Source: UBA4717 sp045577925 (GTDB lineage Bacteria > Bacillota > Clostridia > Oscillospirales > CAG-272). From it: DNA of 11,351 nucleotides. The notes beneath the pieces are model-generated. The model did not search any database, had not been told where the DNA came from, and saw nothing but the letters and a program-made list of their open reading frames with translations. The stretch covers positions 1 to 11,351 of the forward strand of contig JAZNJH010000003.1 in the NCBI GenBank assembly GCA_045577925.1. The letters run 5' to 3'. The translations under genes were made by a program, and so were the position numbers. Numbering within the stretch: the stretch's first letter is position 1; every line of letters starts with the position of its first letter. Of this stretch, positions 1 through 5,654 are shown piece after piece.

Positions 1-54
1 AAGCTTTTCTTCTTTGCTATGACTATTATTTGTCCCGCCCTTTGGTCTTCCCAT
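1..54 (-). CDS. IS3-type transposase OrfA, N-terminal fragment (runs off window)
   Basis: Reading leftward from an ATG at 54-52, the sequence encodes MGRPKGGTNNSHSKEEKL and then leaves the window. An opening of the form MGRPKGG..SKEEKL is typical of the helix-turn-helix OrfA subunit of IS3-family transposases in clostridia; that is recognition of a family pattern, not a search result. AGGAG at 68-64 lies 9 nt before this ATG. An earlier in-frame ATG at 63-61 abuts the same Shine-Dalgarno with no spacing, so the inner start is preferred. Only 18 codons are visible, so whether the transposase is intact, and whether an OrfB follows, cannot be told. The hairpin at 92-128 just upstream may be part of the element's left end. 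Confidence 0.55.
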   Translation of the reverse strand, partial: MGRPKGGTNNSHSKEEKL

Positions 55-91
55 TCTTTTCATCTCCTTTTCTTTATTTTAACATAAAAAT

Positions 92-128
92 TGATGGTAG
101 ACACTGTTTTTTTTAGTGTCTACCATCA
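92..128 (-). terminator. Perfect 14-bp hairpin, terminator and/or insertion sequence end
   Basis: Positions 92-105 and 115-128 are perfect reverse complements (14 bp) around a 9-nt T-rich loop (A-rich on the minus strand). On the minus strand the stem is followed by ATTTTT, so it could end transcription from the M18 aminopeptidase gene, whose stop is at 169. The same block begins with TG and ends with CA and sits about 40 nt before the OrfA start, which fits the left end of an IS3-type element. Both roles are possible; a hairpin here would shield the transposase from read-through. Confidence 0.6.
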
Positions 129-168
129 TTATATCATTTCAACAAACGTGGTGCTTTTTTTATGATGC

Positions 169-1572
169 TTACGCATTAAACAGAGAAAGAATAGCCTTGT
201 GTGCCATATACACGTCAAGCTTTGCAATAACCTCTGCAGGTGCGTGCATTGAAAGCACAGGTACACCGAGGTCGATAACGTCAATATTGAGGTTGGCGAT
301 ATATGCGGCAACAGTACCGCCGCCGCCCTGGTCTATCTTACCAAGCTCGGCTATCTGCCAGCATACGCCCCTGTCTTCAAATATTCTTCTTATATAGCCG
401 AGGAATTCAGCCGAAGCATCGGAAGTGCCGCTTTTACCGCGTGCGCCCGTGTACTTTGATATTACAACGCCGTGGTTTATAAACGCAGAGTTTCTCTTTT
501 CAAATACTTCGGGGTAATTTGGGTCAAAAGCAACGTTAACGTCTGCAGAAAGGCACTTGGAATTTGCTCTGACAACAACGGGATCTCCGCCGAGCTCCTT
601 TGCGATGCTTTCTATAAGATCGCGCAAAATTGCCGATTTCATACCCGTATTTCCGTCGCTGCCCGTTTCTTCTTTATCGGCAAGTATTGTCATTACGGTG
701 TGCTTACTGTCACATGTATCATCAAAAATTGCAGTAAGAGCAGGGTATGCGCAAACTCTGTCGTCGTGTCCGTATGCGGCGATCATCGATCTGTCAAGAC
801 CGCAGTCGCGTGCCTTTAAGGCAGGCACAGCCGAAAGCTCTGCTGAGATAAGATCGGCTTCGCAAATGCCGTATTTTTCGTTGAGTATCGAAAGAATATT
901 AAGCTTTATTTTGTCGCCAACCTCTTTGTCGGGATAGGGCTTGCTTCCTGCAAGCAGGTTGAGAGACTCGCCCTCAACACCGAGAGCAAGAGTCTTCTGA
1001 TTCTGAGTTTGTGCAAGGTGAGGCGGAAGATCGTTTATATAGAAAACGGGGTCGTTTTCATCCTCGCCTATCGTAATATCAACAACACTGTTATCGCGAA
1101 GCACGACGCTTCCGTGAAGGGCAAGGGGTGTTGCCGTCCACTGATACTTCTTTATGCCGCCGTAGTAGTGGGTCTTTAAAAAGCCCATTTCTGCGTCCTC
1201 ATAAACGGGGCGCGGCTTTAAATCAAGCCTTGGTGAATCTATGTGTGCCGCGGCGATGCGGATACCGTTTTCAACATTCTCGCTTCCTACTTTAAAGAGG
1301 AAAAGGCTCTTGCCGCGGTTGTTATAATAGTATTTGCCGCCAACCTCAAGCTTTGTTTTGTGAGTATATTCAACAAAACCGTTATCCTTTGCCATAGAGA
1401 TTGCATGCGTTACGGCCTTACGCTCGGTCTTTGCAGCGTCAAGGAAGCTCTTGTAGCCCTCAGAATAAGAATAGGCCTTGCCTTCTTCGCTTTTATCAAT
1501 TATCTCAAAAGTGTTTTCCGATTTACATAAAAGCTTTTCGGCAAGCAGCTGCCCCTTTGTTTTTTCGCTCAT
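169..1572 (-). CDS. M18 family metallo-aminopeptidase
   Basis: Zinc aminopeptidase of 467 residues that removes N-terminal amino acids from peptides in the cytoplasm; M18 enzymes often prefer acidic or uncharged residues, but specificity cannot be read here. The expected metal and catalytic residues are present: H110 (AAHIDSPR), D270 in YGHDDR, the E301-E302 pair in DKEETGSDG, D344 (SADVNVAFDP) and H443 near the C terminus (LSMHAP). Length is normal for the family (about 430-480). The open frame reaches a GTG at 1581, but the Shine-Dalgarno GAGGAG (1586-1581) overlaps that codon and lies 8 nt from the ATG at 1572, so the ATG is chosen. It starts 5 nt after the stop of the lytic transglycosylase gene, so it is probably the last gene of the coaE operon. 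Confidence 0.93.
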   Translation of the reverse strand: MSEKTKGQLLAEKLLCKSENTFEIIDKSEEGKAYSYSEGYKSFLDAAKTERKAVTHAISMAKDNGFVEYTHKTKLEVGGKYYYNNRGKSLFLFKVGSENVENGIRIAAAHIDSPRLDLKPRPVYEDAEMGFLKTHYYGGIKKYQWTATPLALHGSVVLRDNSVVDITIGEDENDPVFYINDLPPHLAQTQNQKTLALGVEGESLNLLAGSKPYPDKEVGDKIKLNILSILNEKYGICEADLISAELSAVPALKARDCGLDRSMIAAYGHDDRVCAYPALTAIFDDTCDSKHTVMTILADKEETGSDGNTGMKSAILRDLIESIAKELGGDPVVVRANSKCLSADVNVAFDPNYPEVFEKRNSAFINHGVVISKYTGARGKSGTSDASAEFLGYIRRIFEDRGVCWQIAELGKIDQGGGGTVAAYIANLNIDVIDLGVPVLSMHAPAEVIAKLDVYMAHKAILSLFNA

Positions 1573-1577
1573 TTTTA

Positions 1578-2159
1578 TCACTCCTCATTGTATATTTGTT
1601 TATATTTGATTATAGTGTTTCCAACTTTATTTACGTAATTTCTCGTTTCCGAAAAAGGAATATACGTAAGCGTTATACCGTCTGAATACGCCGGGTCTTC
1701 AAGCCAACCCGAAACGCGGTTCATTCCCGCGTTGTATGCGGCAAATACAGTATCCCAGTTTCCGAATTTTTTATAAAGGTAAGATAGAAAATACGTTCCG
1801 AAATCAATGTTTGTTCTAATATCGTCAAGTTCACGCGTTTTTTCTTCGCCGCGCAGATATAAAAGCCAATCGTACGTGTCGGGCGTTATCTGCATTAGGC
1901 CGACAGCACCCGCAGAAGACCTGGCTTGCGGGTCAAAACCGCTCTCGGTGTGTATAACCGAATAGATTATATCACAATCCACACCGTATTTTTCCGAATA
2001 CGTTTCAATGTATTGTACGTACTTTTTAGGATATATAAACTTGTTTTGCCGCTCGATAAGCTCTCCTGCAATAAAATATATTGCAACAGAAAGAATTATA
2101 ATCAGAACGGCGCTGCCGCTGCATGAGAGCTTCTTTTTTGATTTTTTCGATTTAGCCAT
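1578..2159 (-). CDS. Membrane-anchored lytic transglycosylase (SLT domain, GH23-like)
   Basis: Cleaves the MurNAc-GlcNAc bond of peptidoglycan on the outer face of the membrane. The 193-residue product has a lysine-rich start, a single membrane anchor at about residues 16-32, and then an SLT domain: catalytic E72 in HTESGFDP, the AVGLMQITP block at 85-93 and the AYNAGMNRV block at 141-149. These are the canonical goose-lysozyme-like motifs. It resembles the small lytic transglycosylases of Firmicutes that follow coaE. AAAGG lies 8 nt before the ATG. It starts 16 nt after the coaE stop, and its TGA lies inside the Shine-Dalgarno region of the aminopeptidase gene, which argues for co-transcription. 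No other wall gene is adjacent, so its specific role (growth, sporulation, turnover) is unknown. Confidence 0.92.
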   Translation of the reverse strand: MAKSKKSKKKLSCSGSAVLIIILSVAIYFIAGELIERQNKFIYPKKYVQYIETYSEKYGVDCDIIYSVIHTESGFDPQARSSAGAVGLMQITPDTYDWLLYLRGEEKTRELDDIRTNIDFGTYFLSYLYKKFGNWDTVFAAYNAGMNRVSGWLEDPAYSDGITLTYIPFSETRNYVNKVGNTIIKYKQIYNEE

Positions 2160-2175
2160 ATACTATGCCTTTATA

Positions 2176-2796
2176 TCAGAACTTTGGTATGATGCCCTCT
2201 GCAAGAGCCTTTATATAGTCATGGGTTAAATTTTCAAGCACTTGCTTGTCGCCGTCGTTTGAAAAAACAACAGAGCAGTGTTTTTTCAAAAACTCATCGT
2301 CCTTCTGAAGCCCTGCGCGCTTTTTTGCAAGCTCTGTGTCTATATTATCGCGCTGTATTATGCGCCTGATACGAAGCTTTTTGTCTGCGGTCACGCCGAT
2401 TATATAGTCGCATTTCTTATCATAACCCGACTCAAATAAAACGGGCGCGTCAATAACGGCGGCTTTTGCACCTGATGCCCTCTGACCTTCAAGCCACGAG
2501 TCTGCATATTCAAGTATATATTTGTGAGTTATTGAGTTAAGCTTTTCAAGTAAAGCATCGTTTTCTTCTGCTTCAAACACTTTTTTTGCAAGAGCCTTGC
2601 GGTCAAGCGAGCCGTCTTCAAGAAGTATATCCTCACCGAACTCTTGTGCAAGCTCACGCGTACACGGCATACCGGGCTTGCACACGAGGCGCGATACGAG
2701 ATCGGTATCAAGACAATGTACGCCCCACTTTTCAAAAATATCGCAAAGCGCACCTTTACCGGCGCCCGTTGCCCCCGTTAGTCCTACTGTTAACAT
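2176..2796 (-). CDS. coaE: Dephospho-CoA kinase
   Basis: Catalyses the last step of coenzyme A synthesis, ATP-dependent 3'-phosphorylation of dephospho-CoA, in the cytoplasm. The 206-residue length is normal. Family marks are the N-terminal VGLTGATGAGKG P-loop region, the CLDTD block at 28-32 (usually DADxxAR), IDAPVLFESG at 115-124 and RIIQRD at 145-150 in the lid region. The P-loop is unusual: the residue after the invariant lysine (K14) is glycine 15 instead of serine or threonine. The ATG at 2796 is the only sensible start; the ribosome site is weak (AAGG about 12 nt upstream). It is first in an operon with a lytic transglycosylase and the M18 peptidase, behind a promoter at 2913-2941 and a leader of about 110 nt. 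Confidence 0.93.
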   Translation of the reverse strand: MLTVGLTGATGAGKGALCDIFEKWGVHCLDTDLVSRLVCKPGMPCTRELAQEFGEDILLEDGSLDRKALAKKVFEAEENDALLEKLNSITHKYILEYADSWLEGQRASGAKAAVIDAPVLFESGYDKKCDYIIGVTADKKLRIRRIIQRDNIDTELAKKRAGLQKDDEFLKKHCSVVFSNDGDKQVLENLTHDYIKALAEGIIPKF

Positions 2797-2906
2797 AGAT
2801 TTGTACTGCCTTAATTTTGACCGGGTGTTTTACCCTGTCAGATTCACAGGCTTCCTCCATTACTCGCTGTATGCGGTATGCATCACACATATCAAGAATG
2901 TTTTCA
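2797..2906 (-). other. 5' leader of the coaE operon with small hairpins
   Basis: The predicted transcript starts near 2906, giving a leader of about 110 nt. On the minus strand it contains ATGC-ATACC-GCAT, then CCTGT(7 nt)ACAGG and, immediately after, GGGT(5 nt)ACCC. A GGAGG lies 6 nt before a GTG that would encode a five-residue peptide (MNLTG, stop). I recognise no named riboswitch or T-box core. The structure may be chance; it is recorded because the leader is longer than needed. Confidence 0.25.
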
Positions 2907-2912
2907 CTTTAT

Positions 2913-2941
2913 ATTATACTTGCAATTTGAGAAAAAAACAA
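2913..2941 (-). promoter_or_regulatory. Sigma-A promoter of the coaE operon
   Basis: On the minus strand, -35 TTGTTT (2941-2936), 17-bp spacer and a perfect -10 TATAAT (2918-2913). The expected start is near 2906. It lies just beyond the stop of the small membrane protein gene (2955), with no clear terminator between, so some read-through is possible. Confidence 0.65.
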
Positions 2942-2954
2942 TACTTTGAGGAAA

Positions 2955-3221
2955 TTATATTTTATCTTTGTTTTTAACTATAAGATCCAATGCAAGAGCC
3001 CCTGCGATTATAATTATAAGAGTAATGAGCGTATGCTCAAGCATCAGTCGTGCAAGAGGTGCGGCTGTAAAAAATCTTATGCTTTCTTCGTTACTTGAGC
3101 ATATAGTAAGATCATATTTGAGCCAGGTCGCTCCAAGCATTGAAACTATAAGAAAAAGCCCGTACTTTAATATGTAAAAAGAGTGCCTGCAAACAGCAGG
3201 CACAGTAAAGTTATTTTTCAT
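2955..3221 (-). CDS. Small two-helix membrane protein, unknown function
   Basis: An 88-residue protein I do not recognise. It has two hydrophobic segments, about residues 15-34 and 64-83, joined by a polar stretch with two acidic residues (SSNEES), and a charged C-terminal tail (VKNKDKI), so it should sit in the membrane as a hairpin. The frame stays open to 3257, but GGAGG at about 3232 lies 7 nt before the ATG at 3221, and a well-placed promoter at 3248-3276 would start transcripts inside the longer frame; the inner start is therefore chosen. It lies between rnpB and coaE, all on the minus strand. No enzyme motif is visible. Coding status rests on the ribosome site, promoter and helix pattern. 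Confidence 0.7.
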   Translation of the reverse strand: MKNNFTVPAVCRHSFYILKYGLFLIVSMLGATWLKYDLTICSSNEESIRFFTAAPLARLMLEHTLITLIIIIAGALALDLIVKNKDKI

Positions 3222-3247
3222 TATAAGACCTCCGTGTTTACATAATA

Positions 3248-3276
3248 ATTTTAACATAAACAGAGAGGAATGTCAT
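3248..3276 (-). promoter_or_regulatory. Promoter of the small membrane protein gene
   Basis: Minus strand: -35 ATGACA (3276-3271), 17-bp spacer, -10 TAAAAT (3253-3248), each one mismatch from consensus. It begins 4 nt beyond the T-tract that ends rnpB, so the gene has its own start signal. Confidence 0.6.
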
Positions 3277-3280
3277 CTAT

Positions 3281-3317
3281 AAAAAAATGCAAAAGCAGGA
3301 ATAAAACGGACCGGACC
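3281..3317 (-). terminator. rnpB terminator formed with the extended P1 helix
   Basis: On the minus strand the 3' arm of a 26-bp inverted repeat (3317-3292) is followed within 4 nt by seven T (3287-3281). A TGC-TTTT-GCA mini-hairpin directly before the T-tract is a second possible stem. Either would give Rho-independent termination of the RNase P RNA. Confidence 0.6.
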
Positions 3318-3674
3318 TGTAAGCCGGGTTTTGTTATAGACAATCATCTATCTTGACTGCACGTTGCCGTGCAGCTCCGAACAATGTTCGTGCCACCAGA
3401 GATATTACGTCGGGCAAACGTTACTGAAAGTAAATCTCAGGTGTTGCTTCGGATAGGGTTTACAGCGAACCTATGTTACCATAAGTTCGGGTGAGCTCTT
3501 ACCTCGCCTTTCCATCCTTACCGCAAAATTGCGGCGGTCTATTTCTGTTGCACTTTCCCGGGAGTCGCCTCCGGCGGACGTTATCCGTTATCCTGCCCTT
3601 CGAAGCCCGGACTTTCCTCACGGTAATACCTTTCGGCAACATACCGCGCGATTGTCCGGTCCGGTCCGTTTTAT
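3301..3674 (-). ncRNA. rnpB: RNase P RNA, bacterial class A
   Basis: Catalytic RNA that removes 5' leaders from pre-tRNAs together with the RnpA protein. On the minus strand the hallmark blocks appear in order: GAGGAAAGTCCGGGCTTC (P4 5' half region), GGGAAAGTGCAACAGAAAT, GGTAAGAGCTCACC, and near the 3' end the ACAAAACCCGGCTTACAGGT block with the P4 3' half. The core is about 370 nt, normal for class A. Mature ends are approximate: the two termini form a perfect inverted repeat that extends the P1 helix to 26 bp (3658-3683 with 3292-3317). A promoter at 3690-3718 and the T-tract at 3281-3287 frame the transcript. No real protein lies within; open frames here are artefacts. Confidence 0.95.
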
Positions 3675-3689
3675 TCCTGCTTTGAAGTT

Positions 3690-3718
3690 ATCGTAACACA
3701 AAGAAATAGTTTTGTCAA
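3690..3718 (-). promoter_or_regulatory. rnpB: Promoter of rnpB
   Basis: Minus strand: perfect -35 TTGACA (3718-3713), 17-bp spacer, and -10 TACGAT (3695-3690) preceded by TGT, an extended -10. The predicted start, near 3683, coincides with the outer edge of the 26-bp inverted repeat. Confidence 0.8.
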
Positions 3719-3821
3719 GAACATGGTAGCTTAAAACGGCAAAAAATTCCGCATATAAACGGGTAAGGTTATGGAAAAACTACCATTGCACAAAAATAAA
3801 AAAACAGATTGGAAAAATATT

Positions 3822-4022
3822 ATGGATAACCGGAGAATGCCCGATGAGATACCTATGGGCTTTGCAATGAGCCTTGCTCAGAACAAGACCGCGCTTGAAA
3901 AGTATGCGCGCTTAGAAGAAGCCGAAAGACAGAGCTATAACGAGCGCGCCGCACACGCGCAGTCTAAAAGCGAAATGCGCGGGCTTGTAAGTGAGATAGC
4001 AGCGAAAAACGACATAGGATAA
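3822..4022 (+). CDS. Small conserved-type soluble protein, unknown function
   Basis: The 66-residue product opens MDNRRMPDEIPMGFAMSLAQN and continues with a charged helical region ending SKSEMRGLVSEIA. The pattern PMGF.M.LAQN, followed by a helix and a closing 'SK.EM..LV' block, recurs in small uncharacterised clostridial proteins as I remember them; no function is known to me. No signal or membrane segment is present, so it is probably cytoplasmic. The frame is open back to an ATG at 3771, but that AAGG is only 2 nt from the codon and a possible -10 (TATAAA, 3754-3759) would start transcripts almost on top of it, so the start at 3822 is preferred with modest confidence. It converges on the ABC transporter genes and shares their terminator. 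Confidence 0.6.
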   Translation: MDNRRMPDEIPMGFAMSLAQNKTALEKYARLEEAERQSYNERAAHAQSKSEMRGLVSEIAAKNDIG

Positions 4023-4027
4023 AATAA

Positions 4028-4060
4028 GACCCGAAAGAAGTATCATGCCTCTTTCGGGTC
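4028..4060. terminator. Bidirectional terminator between convergent genes
   Basis: An 11-bp perfect stem (4028-4038 with 4050-4060; GACCCGAAAGA) around an 11-nt loop lies 6 nt beyond the plus-strand stop at 4022 and 6 nt beyond the minus-strand stop at 4066. T-rich runs follow on both sides (TTTATTTG rightward, TTATTTTA leftward). Confidence 0.8.
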
Positions 4061-4065
4061 AGACT

Positions 4066-4641
4066 TTATTTGTTGAGAGTTACAGTTTCACATCCGAGAA
4101 GCTTTACGTCATCGGGATTGTGAGTTATAAGTATAAGAGTTCTGTTATCAAGCTTATCAAGAATGTAGTCAGCTGCCTCTTTGCGCGTCTTTTCATCAAG
4201 GCCGTTAAACGGCTCGTCGAGTATAAGCGTGTCAAAATCGGCAAGCATCGCGCGTATAATAGAGGCGCGGCGCTTCATGCCGCCGCTGAGCACACTGACA
4301 GGCTTGTTTTCAAAGTCTTCAAGCCCAAGCTTTTCAATATCATTTAGTATTTCAGCCTTACCCACACTCTTTGAAACTACAAGCTTTATGTTTGCATAAA
4401 GCGAAAGATTTTCGCAAAGCCTGTCGTCCTGGAAAACGGCAGAAAAGCGCATGTCTTCTGAGCGTACTATTTTTCCGAAGTCGGGAGAAATAAGACCTGC
4501 GACAAGCATAAAAAGAGTAGTTTTTCCACATCCCGAGGGCCCCATTATCGCAGTACGGCTGCCTGTGTCAAACGAGAGTGTCAGATTATCAAGAACGTTG
4601 TGTTCCCCAAAGCTTTTTGTAACTTTTTCAAGCTTTATCAT
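4066..4641 (-). CDS. ABC transporter ATP-binding protein (nitrate/sulfonate/taurine type)
   Basis: Cytoplasmic ATPase that powers uptake through the adjacent permease. All nucleotide-binding motifs are intact: Walker A GPSGCGKT at 34-41, Q-loop VFQDD with Q71, signature LSGGM at 118-122, Walker B LILDEP at 139-144 followed by the D-loop GLD, and the switch histidine H174 (THNP). The context and the permease type point to the SsuB/TauB/NrtD group. At 191 residues it is clearly shorter than the usual 230-260: it stops soon after the H-loop, lacking the C-terminal tail. The substrate cannot be read. Its ATG lies 15 nt downstream of the permease stop, with TAAGGA as ribosome site, so the two are one operon. 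Confidence 0.9.
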   Translation of the reverse strand: MIKLEKVTKSFGEHNVLDNLTLSFDTGSRTAIMGPSGCGKTTLFMLVAGLISPDFGKIVRSEDMRFSAVFQDDRLCENLSLYANIKLVVSKSVGKAEILNDIEKLGLEDFENKPVSVLSGGMKRRASIIRAMLADFDTLILDEPFNGLDEKTRKEAADYILDKLDNRTLILITHNPDDVKLLGCETVTLNK

Positions 4642-4656
4642 ACTTAAATCCTTAGT

Positions 4657-5409
4657 TTATATTTTTTGTATAAGTCGCCATGCAAGATCGGTGATGCGCC
4701 TGAAAACAAGCTCGGTCAGGTGCGACATAAGAATTACCACAAGAGTCCACGCGAAAAGATCGACCATTTCAAGTGAGACCTTCGCTTCGTAAAGCCTTTC
4801 GCCGATCGAACTTGCGGCAATAACTATAAGCTCTGCGGCAACACCCGATTTCCAGCTGAGTCCCGATGCAACCGACAACGCCGATTTGAAATAGGGAAGC
4901 ACCTGCGAAAAGTATATGTAGACCGTTTTCTTGAAAGGTGTGACACAGAAAAGCTTTGCCGCTTCAAGCAGTCGCCTGTCGCAAGCCTTGATTCCCGTCA
5001 GTATGTTTGAGTAAACGACAGGCAGCGCGATAAGAAATACAACGAGCACCGAAAGATTTTTTGCTGATATCATAAACAGCGCAAGTATTGTAAACGAAGC
5101 GACGGGCACCGCCTTTACGGCCGCCATAAACGGTGACAGAAAATCGCGTATTATCGCATATTTTGCCGAGATAACGGCAAGAGCGGTTCCTATGCTCATA
5201 CCGAGAATAAAGCCTGCAAGGATGCGCAGAGTTGAAACAAGTATGCTCTGATAGAAAGAGGCATCAGACAAAAGACCCCACAGGCGCAGTATTACGTCTA
5301 TCGGTGAAACGAGTATCAGACTCTCGCCAACAAGCATCGACAATGCCTGCCATATTACAATCCATATAAGTGCTATGGATATAGTTTTAACAGCCTTGAT
5401 TTTTTTCAT
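4657..5409 (-). CDS. ABC transporter permease (SsuC/TauC-like)
   Basis: Inner membrane channel subunit of a type I importer. The 250-residue protein has a first helix at about 8-27 and several more, with the coupling EAA motif starting at EAAKLF (149-154) and the typical LSWKSGVAAEL block at 184-194. Length fits SsuC/TauC/ThiX-type permeases. The frame runs open to 5574, but the extra residues are not family-like and lie upstream of the promoter at 5443-5471. AAAGG sits 8 nt before the ATG at 5409, against 2 nt for the ATG at 5415, so 5409 is chosen. It is followed by the ATPase gene. No substrate-binding protein gene lies in the window, so the ligand is unknown; the leader is too short (about 27 nt) to hold a riboswitch. 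Confidence 0.88.
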   Translation of the reverse strand: MKKIKAVKTISIALIWIVIWQALSMLVGESLILVSPIDVILRLWGLLSDASFYQSILVSTLRILAGFILGMSIGTALAVISAKYAIIRDFLSPFMAAVKAVPVASFTILALFMISAKNLSVLVVFLIALPVVYSNILTGIKACDRRLLEAAKLFCVTPFKKTVYIYFSQVLPYFKSALSVASGLSWKSGVAAELIVIAASSIGERLYEAKVSLEMVDLFAWTLVVILMSHLTELVFRRITDLAWRLIQKI

Positions 5410-5442
5410 CTTCATTACCTTTGTATAAAGATTTCTTACTAA

Positions 5443-5471
5443 AGTATACCATAAAAAACGCCTGTTTGCAA
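5443..5471 (-). promoter_or_regulatory. Promoter of the ABC transporter operon
   Basis: Minus strand: -35 TTGCAA (5471-5466), 17-bp spacer, -10 TATACT (5448-5443) with TGG just before it, an extended -10. Predicted start is near 5436, giving a leader of about 27 nt. Confidence 0.7.
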
Positions 5472-5584
5472 TATGACGGTACAGTTTTTGTGTCAAAATA
5501 AACAGAATTGGCAGATAATTTTTTGCCGTAAATGTGTTATCAGCAAAAAAAGTGTGATTTTTGGTCAAAATCAAAAATTTACTA

Positions 5585-5613
5585 TTGAAAAAACACGAAA
5601 AAAGTGATATAAT
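5585..5613 (+). promoter_or_regulatory. Promoter of the F420-ligase-like / guaA operon
   Basis: Plus strand: -35 TTGAAA (5585-5590), 17-bp spacer, perfect -10 TATAAT (5608-5613) with TGA before it, an extended -10. It is the strongest-looking promoter in the window. Divergent from the ABC transporter promoter about 115 bp away. Confidence 0.8.
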
Positions 5614-5654
5614 ATATGTCGTTAAAAAATCAATGATAAGAAGAGGGAATATTT

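Noticed and set aside
92..128. Abutted ends of a circular insertion sequence intermediate
   Set aside because: In such a junction CA and TG would lie in the middle of the palindrome; here they lie on the outside.
472..937. Plus-strand open frames of 115 and 126 aa
   Set aside because: They lie antisense to the M18 peptidase, whose metal-binding motifs fix the real frame.
2797..2906. Cobalamin or other named riboswitch in the coaE leader
   Set aside because: None of the known core motifs could be matched; only short hairpins are visible.
2597..2977. Plus-strand open frame of 126 aa
   Set aside because: Antisense to coaE and its leader, with no ribosome site or recognisable motif.
3491..3685. 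64-aa frame on the plus strand
   Set aside because: Lies inside the RNase P RNA gene on the opposite strand; its start and end follow the RNA, not a protein.
5410..5574. N-terminal extension of the permease (55 residues)
   Set aside because: It spans the promoter at 5443-5471 and has no ribosome site; the protein from 5409 has the normal family length.
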